NCBI GenBank assembly: GCA_963920525.1
Contig: OY986435.1
Coordinates: 95,614,283 to 95,678,282, forward strand
Source: Dichetophora obliterata
Taxonomy: Eukaryota; Arthropoda; Insecta; Diptera; Sciomyzidae
Length of the DNA stretch: 64,000 nucleotides
Direction: 5' to 3'
Under the pieces are notes generated by a model, which worked only from the letters and a program-made list of their open reading frames with translations, was not told the DNA's origin and made no database searches. A program made the position numbers and the translations under genes. Shown piece after piece: positions 1 to 11,335 of this stretch (its first letter is position 1; every line of letters starts with the position of its first letter).

Positions 1-938
1 TATGTAAAAAAGGGGATATAATAGGTTCAATATTCAAATAAGTCAACAATATTTTAAAATTTAAATATGAAAATTGTATGGAAACTTAAATTAGGTATTG
101 ACAATACACAAAAAGATAAGATTGCCAAAATAGCGTCCTATTTAGACTTGGTATTAGTATTGGTATATATCAGAGATCTGCAACGGATAGCTTTTTTGCG
201 ACTCTGAGTATATCCGAAAAAAATAAGTACAAAAACATACTCACCCTTAGCGCACGCAACTCGACTCATATTCCCTTCTACGAAGCTAGAATGCGGCGGC
301 TCAAATAAATATGAGTATCCTAAGTCATGAGTCGAGAAACAAGCCAACACAACAAATATTGCCAGGTACAAACAAGCCAGGTTTTGTCAAGAGTTTTTTT
401 AATTATTTAACAAGCCACAAATTGTTCTTTTAATTGTTCCAAAAGTTTGAATCATTCATTTTCAATAAACTAAAATATAATATATAATGAGTTTTATTCA
501 TTACAATCGGGTCTTTTCGGTTCATAAATACTTATGGTTGTTGTCGTCTTGCTGATACTTATCCTACCTGCCGAAATACTCATAATCGACACAAGCAGCC
601 GAATCACTTGGCTCATCTGCCACAGATATAAAAACTGAGCGCAGTAGAGCGCAGCAGTAAAAAGTGAGCGAGTTTTTTGTATTTGTTTTGTGTTATTTTT
701 TTCCTGAGCATTTAGATAGCAACAGATGTGTTCTTCTAGTGCTGCTTTTTGTTTTTATCTTACACAGTGAAATGGAACTCTTACCTTTCCTTTTTTGTGT
801 TAGTTTGAAGGTTTCATTAGCAATTTTTTCATTAATTTTTTGCGTATTCATTTTCTGCAATCAGCAATTATTACTAAATTTGTAAAGTTTTTTTTTATTT
901 TTCTGTCACCTTAAGTTGCCAAATCACATGCGCATAAT
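1..938. other. Gene-poor AT-rich flank
   Basis: I see no convincing gene here. Short open frames on both strands are hydrophobic or low-complexity and have no recognisable motif. There are purine- and T-rich runs and scattered short motifs around GAGTATC/GATACTC at 200-330 and 540-580, which recur loosely near 8200-8340 and 37700. This suggests old dispersed repeats. Confidence 0.5.
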
Positions 939-1016
939 TTAATCCCCCTATTATGGATTTCCATACGATACACGATAGACACTTGCAAGCGTATCGTAAA
1001 AATCAAGCTTTCGTAT

Positions 1017-2686
1017 TGAGTGAAAATTCGTAAAACTAGCCACCTAAAACAAGAAGTCGTAATTTTTATATCTTTTATGGATATTATTGAAGTGTATATG
1101 AAAAAAAAAGAAATTGCAATTTTTTTTTATTTTTTTTTTTTCAATCAGTTGCAAAGAATTTAGGTTTAGGCCACTGTTTTAGTAAAATTAATTTTGCTAA
1201 GTAACGGCTTGTTAAAATTTCTTGATTTTTGGACCAAATACTCGTAATACACGTTAAATTACAAAACTGTTTTCTTTTTTTAAAAATTTTTTCTTCAAAA
1301 TTAATAAGTTTTTTATAAAAAATTTTAAAAAAAACGTTCTGGACCTCATAGAAAATTTTTAAAAAATATTACATACTAATACAAATATAGAAATAATACA
1401 AAAAAATAAAAATGATGTATTCTCCATAAACAAGCCTGTTATGAAATGTTTTAAATCTGCACTACCTGTCTTGTGCGAGCCATACAGAGCACTGCACAGT
1501 GGAATAATTGGTACAAACTAGAGGGATATTTTGATAACGTTTTTAGTGATTTAGGCACAGAAAAGTACAAAAAAAGGGTTTTTTAATATTTGGACAAGTG
1601 GGCGTAGCACCTCCCATTAAAATGTATCTTATTTTATTTTTTAAAACCATGACAACAGAAACTTAGTCAGTCATCAACTGCATCATTTAAAGGAAATGTG
1701 TCAAAAGAAGGCGTGATTGGACAAGTGGGAGTGGCACCTCCCATACCAATGGATCACATTTTTAGCAATATCTAGAGAACCAGTAACGCCACAACAACAA
1801 AAACTTAGGCAATCATCATATGCGTTATTTGGAGGATATGTGCTAAATTAAGGCATGATTGGACAAGTGGGCATGGTACCTCCCATACAACTGAAACACA
1901 TTTTTCGCAACATCTTGAGAACCAGACAAATACCACAAAACAAATCTTGAAAAAAATAATAAAATACGCTATTTAAAATACAAGTGCCAATATACAAAAG
2001 GACAATCTCTTACTTTTTCTCCAGATATTTCGAAAAATGTGTTTCAGTTGTATGGGAGGTACCACGCCCACTTGTCCAATCATGCCTTAATTTAGCACAT
2101 ATCCTCCAAATAACGCATATGATGATTGCCTAAGTTTTTGTTGTTGTGGCGTTACTGGTTCTCTAGATATTGCTAAAAATGTGATCCATTTGTATGGGAG
2201 GTGCCACTCCCACTTGTCCAATCACGCCTTCTTTTGACACATTTCCTTTAAATGATGCAGTTGATGACTGACTAAGTTTCTGTTGTCATGGTTTCACTGG
2301 TTTTTCAGATATTGCGAAATATAAGATACATTTGTATGGGAGGTGCCACGCCCACTTGTCCAAATATTTAAAAAACATTTTTTGTACTTTTCTGTGCCTA
2401 AATCAATAAAAACGTTATCAAAATAATTTATTCCCTCTAGTTTGTACCAATTATTCCACTGTGCAGTGCTCTGTATGGCTCGCAGATTTAAAACATTTCT
2501 TACTTATCAAAATTAATTTTACTAAAACAGTGGCCTAAAACTAAATTCTTTGTAACTCATTGAAAAAAAAATAAAAAAAAAAATTGCAATTTATTTTTTT
2601 TTCATATACACTTCAATTATATACGTAAAAGATATAAAAATTACGACTTCTTGTTTTAGGTGGCTAGTTTCACGAATTTTCACTCA
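1017..2686. repeat. Long inverted repeat (foldback) with tandem sub-repeats in the arms
   Basis: The left arm (about 1017-1930) and right arm (about 2020-2686) are imperfect reverse complements separated by a loop of about 90 bp. The outer ends read TGAGTGAAAATTCGT on both strands, followed by ACTAGCCACC. Each arm contains three diverged blocks that include GGACAAGTGGGCGTGG and CACCTCCCAT. The same GTATGGGAGGTGCCACGCCC wording recurs loosely in satellite-like regions of this window, so the blocks may derive from a dispersed repeat. No coding capacity is visible. Confidence 0.75.
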
Positions 2687-2859
2687 TTATCGTTTTCATA
2701 CGCCCGATTGTGAATGACAGTACTTTTTGTTTAAATTTTACTGTGAATTTAACAAAAAACTATTGAAATTCTCAAACTGAAGTCACATTTAAAGTTCAAC
2801 AATAAAATAAATAAACACGTTTCGAGGACATCCATGGCGTTCAATATTAGGAGAAAGCG

Positions 2860-3175
2860 ATGAGGCAGATGCTGTGGAAAGAAGGAAGTTGATGGATACT
2901 TCCAATCACGCGATAAAGAAGCTGTGAAGGAACTTTAAATTCATCCAAAGGATTCAAAAGCAAACAAGAACGATGTTGGAGCTCCTATGCCAGGAACAGT
3001 CATTAATATTCGTATTAAGGAAGGTGTCAAAGTCGAAAAGGGCCAGCCGCTTGGTCTATCTGCCAAGAAGATCGAATTGGTCGCGCAGGCGGCAAAAACA
3101 GGCATCGTCAAGAAACTCGAAATAACCAACGGCATGAAATTGGAAGATGACGATTTGTTCATGACGGTGGAATAA
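2860..3175 (+). pseudogene. Pyruvate carboxylase 3'-end fragment (biotin carrier domain), degenerate
   Basis: Translation resembles the C-terminal biotin carboxyl carrier domain of pyruvate carboxylase, the biotin enzyme that makes oxaloacetate from pyruvate. An RDKEAVKE block is followed by a stop (TAA at about 2935), then IHPK, GAPMPG, VEKGQPL, a biotin-site region reading SAKKIE, and a C-terminal EDDDLF block ending in TAA at 3173-3175. The normal biotin motif is AMKM; here the lysine remains but both methionines are changed and one residue before the site is missing. There is no upstream coding sequence and the fragment lies inside a TTAA-flanked element, so it is probably a captured, retrocopied or duplicated piece. 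An open frame of 62 codons from 2987 is likely fortuitous. Confidence 0.75.
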
Positions 3176-3624
3176 GTTTGTTAAGGTTATTTAATTTCAA
3201 CGTTTTTATTTAACTATGTCGTTATCAATAAATCGGTAAATGTATAGTCAGCGTTTTCTTCCATTAAAGTGGCAAAACGTCCCAGTTGATTTTTGGAGCT
3301 CGCAACTCTTGGCCTGAAAATCGCTTAATTTTGTTCAAATCCTTTTAAAAACTAATTTTTATTTCTTTAATATTTAAATATTTTGAAAAAAGATGAACAT
3401 TTTATATATAATTTCAATTATCGGACAAGAATATTCAGCCGCTTGCAAGCGTATGAAATTGAACAACTGATCTGATACGTATCGTTTCGTAATACCATTT
3501 TTTTTTCAGATAAACGATAAACGCTAACTGTCGGATTTAATACGACAAACGTAAGTTCGTAATATCGCGTAACAGAATGCAAGCGTTTATCGTATATCGT
3601 ATGAATTCGTAATATGGGGGTTAA

Positions 3625-4259
3625 TTAAACTTCTATTGTACTTGTTTACGCACAAGAAGCAAACTTACACTGGCACCGGCCTTTGTTTTCTTTTTGTTTA
3701 TGCCCAGCAAACCAAAATCACAAGCGTTGTTGTTGTTTTCTTCTCTAAAGTGCAACAATAAAATACCAAGAACGAGTTTTCGAGAAAAAAAAGAAACCAA
3801 CCAACTTGAGAACCTCCTCCTTTTTGAAGTCGGGTAAAAATGAGAGCTGACATTGCCTGCAGACAAGTGCTTACAAAAAGTGCATACGCAAAAAAAAAAC
3901 AACATGCAATCAAATAAACAGCAGCCGCGATCAATTGTGCGTTGAAACCAACTCCAAAACACTGAAATTTTCAAGTTTAAAAAAATATGGATATAGGTAA
4001 ATCCAAAATTAGTTTGCATTTTTAATATCATATAATTTCAATAAAAGCCTTACCTTTTGCTTATTAACGCTAAGAGACGTTGGCAGAGGAGCAGTACTCA
4101 GAGTACACTCAAAATCAAAGACTGTAAATAATAATTATTTTTAGATCTTTAAACAAAAAAAGCATTATGAAAAAATTGTTGCACCGCCGTTTTGAAGGTA
4201 GAATTAGAATGCTCTCACATTGTAGAAACTTGATTTCATATTGATTTTTAAAATTTTGA
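3625..4259. other. Intergenic spacer, no gene recognised
   Basis: A minus-strand open frame of 132 codons (3633-4031) is rich in Phe, Leu, Cys and Lys and matches nothing I recognise. I treat the stretch as non-coding. Around 4070-4110 is GCAGTACTCAGAGTAC, loosely mirrored near 6390, which may be the outer end of the neighbouring foldback. Confidence 0.4.
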
Positions 4260-4857
4260 TTTTTACAATTTTGAGCAAAACATAATAATTATTTCTGCTT
4301 TTTATTTTTTTAAGGCAAAATTCGCCCGATATTTTTTTGATCACAAAATAACTGGTATGTTTTGATTTTTATTTTTTAAAGCAAAAATAAAAAGTAAAGT
4401 TTGCCCGATATTTTTAGGCCACAAAATAACTGGTATGTTTTGATTTTTATTTTTTAAAGCAAAACTAAAAAGTAAAGTTTGCCCGATATCTTTTTGGTCA
4501 CAAAATAACTGGTATGTTTTGATTTTTATTTTTTAATCCAAAAATAAAAAGCAAAATTTGCCTAACATATTTTGGACAACAAAATAACTTGTCAACATTT
4601 ATTTTAAATTTTTTTATTAAAAAATTAAAAGCAAAATCAGTATTTCAGCTTACGTTTGAAAAATTTATATTAAGGGATTTATGTCATCTCGTAAGTGCTT
4701 CATAAGGGGCCGTTCAAGTATTATGTAAGCAGGTTCTTTGCAAATCTAAACCCCAGCCCCCTCGTCAGCAAAAGTAAGAAAAGCTAAGAAATTAGTACAT
4801 GTATTTTTCAATGTGTTCTGATTTCTTTATTGATTGATTCATGAGCAGCAGTTCTAA

Positions 4858-5146
4858 CATAGCGTCTCCATGAGGCATAGCACATGCCATCATATACATC
4901 ACGGCATCGAAAAATCTAGTGGAGACCGACTATGCCATGCGATAAATGCCATGATATTTTTCAATGCATCTATCTCTAGCATGAACTGTATTGCATACCT
5001 GAATTTCAATGGAATCGAAAAATTTCAACAAGCATGTCATGATGGCATAGAATAACCAACAAGCAAATACTTTGGCATATTATGACATTTGGTGCTCATG
5101 CCTTGATGTATATGATGGCATGTGATATGCCTCTTGAAGACGTTAT
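4858..5146. repeat. Small inverted-repeat element (MITE-like) in the loop of the foldback
   Basis: GAGGCATAGCACATGCCATC at 4872 continues with ATATACATCACGGCAT to 4907. It is mirrored by the inverted copy at about 5099-5133, and flanking GCGTCTCCAT pairs with AAGACGTT. Arms are about 36-48 bp around a spacer of about 190 bp. No coding sequence is present. It is probably a separate insertion in the loop, since no counterpart is seen elsewhere in the parent element. Confidence 0.6.
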
Positions 5147-5559
5147 GTAATTTAAGAAATAAGGAATAGGCTTGGAATATTATAGTTAATGAACATAGTA
5201 TTTATATAAGCAAATCTTATTGGCATGGTATTTATTTATTATAATATATGTTATAATGAATTATATATTAACGATCAAAACAAACTTATTTTAAAATTTT
5301 TGGTATATTAATTCAAATTAAGAGTCCTCGTTAACTAACTTCTGTGCATTTTGTACTTTTTTATTTGTATGAGATTTTTTAAACTTTCGAATAACTTTTG
5401 GTGTAACTTTGATTTGTCTATTTGAAACGGCAATAGAAACCATTCAACTTTAGCGAAAGTGAATCAAAAGTAAAACAAACATTAACTGACAACACGTCAA
5501 ATCGTTAAACGTACGCTTTTAATTTTTGAATAAAAAATAGAAATCTATATTTACAAGTT

Positions 5560-6300
5560 ATTTTGTGCTCTAAAATATGTTGGGCGAATTTTGCTTTTTA
5601 TTTTTGGATTAAAAAATAAAAATCAAAACATACCAGTTATTTTGTGACCAAAAAAATATCAGGCAAACTTTACTTTTTATTTTTGCTTTAAAAATAAAAA
5701 TTAAAACATACCAGTTATTTTGTGACTAAAAAGTTATCGGGCAAACTTTACTTTTTATTTTTGCTTTAAAAAATAAAAATCAAAACATACCAGTTATTTT
5801 CTGACCAAAAAAATGTCGGGCAAACTTTACTTTTTATTTTTGCTTAAAAAAATAAAAATCAAAACTTACCAGTTATTTTGTGACCAAAAAAATATCGGTC
5901 AAATTTTACTTTTTATTTTTGCTTTAAAAAACAAAAATCAAAACATACCAGTTTTTTTTTGACCAAAAAAATGTCGGGCAAACTTTATTTTTTATTTTTG
6001 CTTTAAAAAATAAAAATCAAAACATACCAGTTGTTTTCTGACCAAAAAAATGTCGGGCAAACTTTACTTTTTATTTTTGCTTTAAAAAATAAAAATCAAA
6101 ACACCAGTTATTTTCTGACCAAAAAAATATCGGGCAAACTTTACTTTTTATTTTTGCTCAAAAAAATAAAAATCAAAACTTACCAGTTATTTTGTAACCA
6201 AAAAAATATCGGGCAAATTTTACTTTTTATTTTTGCTGTAAAAAATAAAAATCAACACATACCAGTTATTTTGTGACCAAAAAAATATCGGGCGAATTTT
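5560..6300. repeat. Tandem array, nine copies of a 79-bp unit
   Basis: Nine units with a spacing of 77-79 bp run through the right arm of the foldback. Each unit has CCAGTTATTTTGTGACC, a run of A with ATCGGGCAAACTTTAC, and TTTTTATTTTTGC. Units differ by single substitutions and short indels. An 81-codon open frame across the array is a by-product of the periodicity. This is not a CRISPR array: there are no unique spacers. Confidence 0.85.
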
Positions 6301-6576
6301 GATAAAAGCAGAAATAATTATTATATTTTGCTCCAAATTTTAAAAATCACAAGATAATTATTATTTTTTGCTTTTTATTATAAAAGGCATACTCAGTACG
6401 GTCTCTGCTCAAAATACATTCGGATCGAGTGCATTTGTAATAAAATTATTCAACGCACTTGGTCGGTCGCTTGGTATTTTTAATAAAAATGAAAACCGTA
6501 CTTAGAGCTGATTATACACAGCAGCTAAAATCTGCAAGTTTATTAATTAAATTCATTTCTTATAAGTAAGCAAATA

Positions 6577-7822
6577 CACTATTGGACAAAATAAAGTGCA
6601 ATTCAATGTATGTTTCCTCTCGTTGAAGAAAAATTAATTGAATTTAATTTTAATGTTTAAAACTTGAGTAAATTTATTTATTTCATTTATTTTATGATAA
6701 AAAAAAAACAAAAAGCAGGTATGTATGACTTCAATATTTTTAATAAATTTAACAAAACTAAACAAAGTAAAAGGTATGTTTGGACAAAATAAAGTGCAAA
6801 TTCAAAATATTTGTATAAAACACATTAACTTAATAAAATGTTAATACTTGGTTGCTCCTCCCTTGTTGGTAATGACCTCTCTAAGTCTGTTGGGCATACT
6901 TGCAGATAGATTTTGCATTATATTTTTCGGAATCGCCCTCCATTCGGCTTGCATTTTATCCCAAAATGCTGGAATATTGGTACGTGATTCTATTGAAATT
7001 TTATCATCCAGAATGGTCCATAGGTGTTCAATAGGATTCAAATCTGGGCTTTGTGGCGGCCAATCTAGTTGTTCGATGTTATTATCACGGAAATAATTTT
7101 TTGCCACCTTACTAGTGTGCTTGGGGTCATTATCCTGCTGAAAGATAAAGTCCCCCAAGCACATTTCCTCAGCACTACTGTTAAGATTTTCTCTCAAAAT
7201 ATTAACGTAATGCTCTCCAGTCATTTTTGAGTCGATTTTAACCAGTCTACCTACTCCTAGCGACGAAAAGCAGCCCCATACCATTAGACTTCCTCCACCA
7301 TGCTTAACAGTATGGGTTAAGTTTTTAGACTTTAGTCTTTGCGAAGGCTCACACCACACACGTTTTCGCCGTTTTTCATTTTTTAATTCAAATTTCGACT
7401 CGTCTGACCAGATTACCTTATCCCAGAATGTTTTTGGCATATTAATATATTTCTTAGCGAAGTCCAATCTCTTTCTAATATTCGCAGCACGTAACAGTGG
7501 CTTTTTCTTTGCGAAGAAGCTCTTTAATCCGACCTCATGTAGCCTTCTGCGTATGGTACGGGATGACACACTTAATTTTATTTCATCTTTTATCACTCTG
7601 GATGAAATAAATGGGTTTTTTTTTTGCCAAAACTGCGATATGATGATCATCACACTCAGAAGTCTTACGTTTTCTGCCACAGAGTTTCTTAAAACTTTCA
7701 TTTGAATTTCGTTTTTCATACATTTTTAAAATTTTTCTTGCTCCTGACAGAGAAAGTTTATATTTTTCTGCCAATTGTTTGTAAGTTAAGCCATTTTTTT
7801 TTTGTCCAATTGTCCAATAGTG
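6577..7822 (-). mobile_element. Tc1-like DNA transposon (DD34E), near complete
   Basis: TA dinucleotides at 6575-6576 and 7823-7824 flank inverted ends that begin CACTATTGGACAA on both sides. The left end continues AATAAAGTGCAA, and TGGACAAAATAAAGTGCAA is repeated at 6781, giving an internal direct repeat near that end. At 1246 bp the element has the usual Tc1 size. One minus-strand transposase gene fills it and is frameshifted. Confidence 0.9.
6841..7774 (-). pseudogene. Tc1 DD34E transposase, frameshifted
   Basis: The N-terminal helix-turn-helix region (7583-7774, with KQLAEKYKLS just upstream of the first ATG) and the main body (6841-7719) are in different frames. They overlap across a run of T at about 7617-7625 on the plus strand, which marks a homopolymer indel. 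The catalytic triad is present: WSDESKF, QQDNDPKH, and NPIEHLW with 34 residues between the second Asp and the Glu. The C-terminal SMPNRLREVI is typical of Tc1. Another A-run just before the first codons leaves the start unclear. The protein would cut and paste the element at TA sites, but as it stands it is broken. Confidence 0.88.
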
Positions 7823-8389
7823 TATTTCATATTAGTAAGTACATACACTTGTGGTTTTTTAATGGTAATTTAATACCAGCAATTGAACAGAAGAATTTAC
7901 AATTTCACAGAATGATTTTCTCTTATTTGAAAAAGGTTACACGTTTTTTCTTGTTAGAACGGAAGATAAAAAGAAAGAATAAAATGTTATTATAGTTTAC
8001 TTTGCTCTCATTTACATAGATGCATTAAAGAGCAGCAGAAATTTATGGTGTACATAGATGTAGTCAAAAAGGTATTTTTAATGAATTAAAGTAAATTATT
8101 ATAGACAATTATGAATTATTTAAGTAAATCAATTCACACCGTAACAGCACTCATTGAAAACGGCTCAAGTGGTTCGGGTCACACCGCTCTCGGATATGAG
8201 AATGTACCTATACCCGAAAAAATGCTAATGAGCCGAATGCCTGTAAGTATTTGACACATTTTATTGAGTATGGATAGAGTTGAGAACAGCACGACACTCG
8301 GTTACGATTTGAGTATCCGAATTCTATTGGATACTCATTGCAGTTCTCTGGTAAATATTAGACATCTGCATGAATACATTTGCTTTGCC
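7823..8389. other. Spacer, no gene seen
   Basis: AT-rich sequence. A 97-codon frame starting at 7702 overlaps the Tc1 end and is not convincing. From 8160 to 8345 there are several GGATATGAGAATG / GAGTATCC-like words, probably an eroded repeat. Confidence 0.35.
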
Positions 8390-10340
8390 TGCTGCAAAGG
8401 TGGTCGAACTATAACTACGCCCACTTAACATAAATCGTTATAATTCCTGAGTTGTGCATGTTTTTATAATGAAACTTGGTGTATTTGTGCAATGAGACCA
8501 TGTGGTGGTAAGTATGTACATAAATGTTACCACGCCTACTTTTACCGCCCCTTCTTTACACACAAAATCGTTTGTGCAGTGTCTTTTAAGATCTCAGGAA
8601 GGGTAACACCTTAGGCCACTTAATTTAAAACATCTGTTATCAAGGTTTTATTTCAAATATTAAAAAAACGAAAGTTGCTACACCCCCTATTACCGCCCAC
8701 AATTCAATTGAAATGCTATATTTCAGACGAATTTAACTGTATTGGACTAAAGTTTTGTAATTAAGTTCGTGGTTACTCTTGGCAACTCAACCAAAAATGT
8801 GCGTGGCCGAACTAAGACCTCGCCCACTTTTCAGAAATGATTACAATTCCCGAGTTGTGCATGTTTTATAATGATGCTTGTGTATATGGGCATTTGCACT
8901 GAAAAGTCTTCCGTTACCAAAAAACTAAAACTTATTAAAAACGTATTACTTGGTGATATTATCTAAGAGAAACATTTTAATATTAATAACTTAAGCAATT
9001 TCTACACAAATTTATTTACGTAATTAATTTATAAATGTATATCTTATATATAAAAAGAAGTGTACATTTTGATGTAACCACTAACTGAAAAAACGGTTCG
9101 ACCGATTTCAAATAAAATTTCAGGGTACAGAGACCATACCCTGGTCTGTAGGTGGTTTAATTGAAGTATGCACGAAATCAGCCCAGTGGTTTCGGCATTT
9201 TTAAGATTTCCCCATACACTTCCATACAAATATTCTGTCTGCCTGTGTGATGCCAACAGACTCCAAAACTACTAGGCCGATTGAGCTAAAATTTTGGCAG
9301 TCGATTTGTTTCAGGTAAGAAATGGTAAGGAAAAAAATTTGCCACACCCTCTTTTGCCGCTACCAAACCAATAAAAATGCTATATTTCCGACGGTTTAGG
9401 TCGTATATGACTTAAATTTGGTAATATAGTTTGTATGGTTACTGTCAGCAACTGTACTAAAAATGAGTTTCCACGCCTCTTTTAACTGCCCACAAATCAA
9501 TAAAATTTCTATATTTTGGACGGTATTGATCGTATTAGATTAAAATTTGGAAATTTAGTTTATATGGTAACTGTCGGCAACTGAACTAAAAATTGGCATC
9601 CACGCCCACTGTTACCGCCCACAAATAAATTAAAATTACTTAAGACGGATTTGGTAGTGTAAGACTAAAATTTGGTAATTTAGTTTGTATGGTTACTTTC
9701 GTAATTTTTTAGTGAAAATGAGCATGGTCGCACTTTTGCTACTCCCTTGAGCTAAGATTTTGGCGTAGTTTGTATGGGTACTGCCAGAAATTGTACCAAA
9801 AATTAGTTTCCAAGCCCTCTATTACACCCCACAAACCAATAAAAAAATTTTATTCCAGACGGTTTGGGTCATATAAGACTAAAATATAGTTATTTAGTTT
9901 GTATGGCTACTTTCGGCCACTGGACTAAAAATGGACGTGGTCGCACTATGTTTACGCTTTTTTCAGGAGATAAGTGTGGAGTGAATCAAAGTGAGCCAGG
10001 TATAAACTAAATTATGCTGAAATTGTGGCAGTTAATTTATTTTAAGTACGAGATGGCTTAAGGAAAAAAAAACGTTGCCACACCCCCTTTAACCACCCAC
10101 AAATAAACATAAATGCTAAATTTTGGACGGTTTTGGTCGTATTATACTAAAATTTTGTAATTTAGTTCATATGGTTACTTTCGGCAACTACACTAAGAAT
10201 GGAGTATATGTACAATTTTTCGTGGAGTATATATTTGTTATATTTTTCAAAAAGGTCCGAAATATTGACTTTTTAGTAAAAACTGATTCAAAAGTTGTTT
10301 TTGTTGTAAAAATTAAACCCAGTAAAAAATGAATTTTTGA
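8390..10340. repeat. Degenerate tandem and dispersed repeats of about 130 bp
   Basis: Related blocks recur at irregular spacing. Each has a CCACGCCC-type word with ACCGCCCACAA, then a pyrimidine-rich stretch, GACGG(T)TTTGGTCGTAT, and TTTGGTAATTTAGTTTGTATGG followed by TTACT(T/G)TCGGCAACT. Examples of the GACGG word lie near 8727, 9385, 9513, 9643, 9852 and 10123. Substitutions and indels are many, so this is an old satellite-like or transposon-derived array. The 70- and 69-codon frames here follow the repeat and are not genes. Confidence 0.65.
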
Positions 10341-10370
10341 CAACCTTTCATATAGTATATTTTTAATTTG
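10210..10370 (+). repeat. Dispersed repeat family A, partial copy 1
   Basis: Shares a block with copies at 10551-10870 and 28880-29235: a TATTTTTCAAAAAGGTCC-like word, AATATTGACTTTT, GTTTTTGTTGTAAAAAT and a CTTTCATATAGTA end. No coding capacity. Confidence 0.55.
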
Positions 10371-10550
10371 AAAAAATTGTTTTACCCCTTACTCTTTTTC
10401 AACTAACGTAAAATTTTTTATTCAAAAACGTATTTAACGTTTTTATTATATTTATTTATATTATTATTCAAACGTATTTAACGTTTTACAATAAAAAATT
10501 CTGGCCGGTTTAATTTTAACAAATTTCTAAAATTTTGTTATCATCAACAT

Positions 10551-10870
10551 TCACATATCTTCAAAATTGGCAACAATTTTTAGTACAATGAATTTTTTAT
10601 AAGACATCTTTACCTAAGAATGAGAAAAAAACGGAAGAATCTCCGCTGCTACTAAATATATTTTTAGTTAAAATTTTTTTTTGTTCAAAAGTTAAAAAAA
10701 TCTCTTCACAAAAGTATTTCGAACTGTACCGTTAGGTCAGTGTGTATATTTTTTCAAAAAAGGTCCCAAATATTTACTTTTTATTCAAAAAGTGACTCAA
10801 AAAATGTTTTTGTTGTAAAAATAAAATCAAGTAAAAATTTCACATCTGACAACCTTTCATATAAAAGTGC
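10551..10870 (+). repeat. Dispersed repeat family A, copy 2
   Basis: Begins near CACATATCTTCAAAATTGG, then a poly-T/A region with AAGAATGAGAAAAAA, CCGTTAGGTCAG, a GGTCC(A/C)AAATATT block, TGTTTTTGTTGTA and an end at CTTTCATATA. The same order of blocks is found at 28880-29235, so these are two copies of one roughly 330-350 bp element. Confidence 0.65.
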
Positions 10871-10874
10871 TTCT

Positions 10875-11335
10875 ACACTATATGTTTCATACATATGACA
10901 CGTCAATAATTAGAAATAGTTTTTAGCTACAGATAGTGTGGAACATATGAAAATGTCGTTTTGAAATGTCGTTTGTATTTGCGTCTGTAAATTTTTGAAT
11001 TAGAACAGTCTCTAATTTCGTATGTTTTTCCATCTGTACAAAATGTCAGTTTGATAAATTTTTTATGTGAAAAAAGAAGAAATTTTAAGATATTTATTCA
11101 ATAAATTGATTTTTAATGAATTTATTCTTAGTTTGAATGGCCAGAGGTGGCCACTTTAGATCTTTACGGTTTACAAAAATTTCAAAAGCTGTCTTTTATT
11201 TTCAAATGACGTGTCAGATAGTGTGGAGACAAAAGAAAAAGCTGAATGACAAAAACTAAATTTTGACACACAGATGAAGTTCGTTCAGTATGTTATTTTT
11301 TTGACATGTCATTTGTATGAAACATATAGTCTGGG
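10875..11335. mobile_element. MITE with inverted ends around ACTATATGTTTCATAC
   Basis: The left end (about 10875-10905) has ACACTATATGTTTCATAC followed by ATATGACACGTCA. The right end, read inward, gives AGACTATATGTTTCATAC then AAATGACATGTCA. Subterminal GATAGTGTGG and GACGTGTCA words are repeated inside. The element is about 460 bp with no open frame. The superfamily is not assigned because no clear target duplication was identified. Confidence 0.65.

Larger units (their letters stand above)
939..3624. mobile_element. TTAA-flanked non-autonomous foldback transposon carrying a host gene fragment
   Basis: The element is bounded by TTAA at 939-942 and 3621-3624. Just inside are matching inverted ends: TCCCCCTATTATGG on the left and, read inward from the right, CCCCCATATTACGA. 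These are followed on both sides by related CATACGATA-type subterminal sequence with a GCAAGCG motif. A TTAA target with C-rich ends fits the piggyBac-like superfamily; that assignment is inference. There is no transposase. Inside are a long foldback (1017-2686) and a broken 3' end of pyruvate carboxylase (about 2860-3175). The outer ends diverge between arms, so the element is not young. Confidence 0.6.
4260..6350. mobile_element. Foldback element with 79-bp tandem repeats in both arms
   Basis: The left arm (about 4260-4640) holds four head-to-tail copies of a 79-bp unit; copies of ACTGGTATG start near 4351, 4429, 4508 and 4587 (the last diverged). The right arm (about 5530-6350) holds nine inverted copies; CCAGTT starts near 5633, 5711, 5790, 5869, 5948, 6027, 6104, 6183 and 6262. 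Arms plus loop resemble Drosophila FB (foldback) architecture. Outer sequence with AATAATTATTTCTGCTTTT is also inverted between the arms. The loop (4641-5530) has no gene but contains a smaller inverted-repeat element. The arms are unequal, probably through unequal exchange or replication slippage. Confidence 0.8.

Noticed and set aside
2987..3175. A functional small biotin-carrier protein of 62 residues
   Set aside because: The biotin motif is altered, upstream homologous sequence contains a stop, and the fragment lies inside a transposon, so a pseudogene is far more likely.
3633..4031. 132-codon minus-strand open frame
   Set aside because: No recognisable domain, Phe/Lys-rich composition, and no splice or polyadenylation context supporting a gene.
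6031..6276. 81-codon plus-strand open frame
   Set aside because: It lies entirely in the 79-bp array; the peptide is periodic and Lys/Phe-rich because of the repeat.
5560..6300. Regular direct repeats that could suggest a CRISPR-like array
   Set aside because: The full 79-bp unit repeats with no unique spacers, the genome is eukaryotic, and the array forms one arm of a foldback element.
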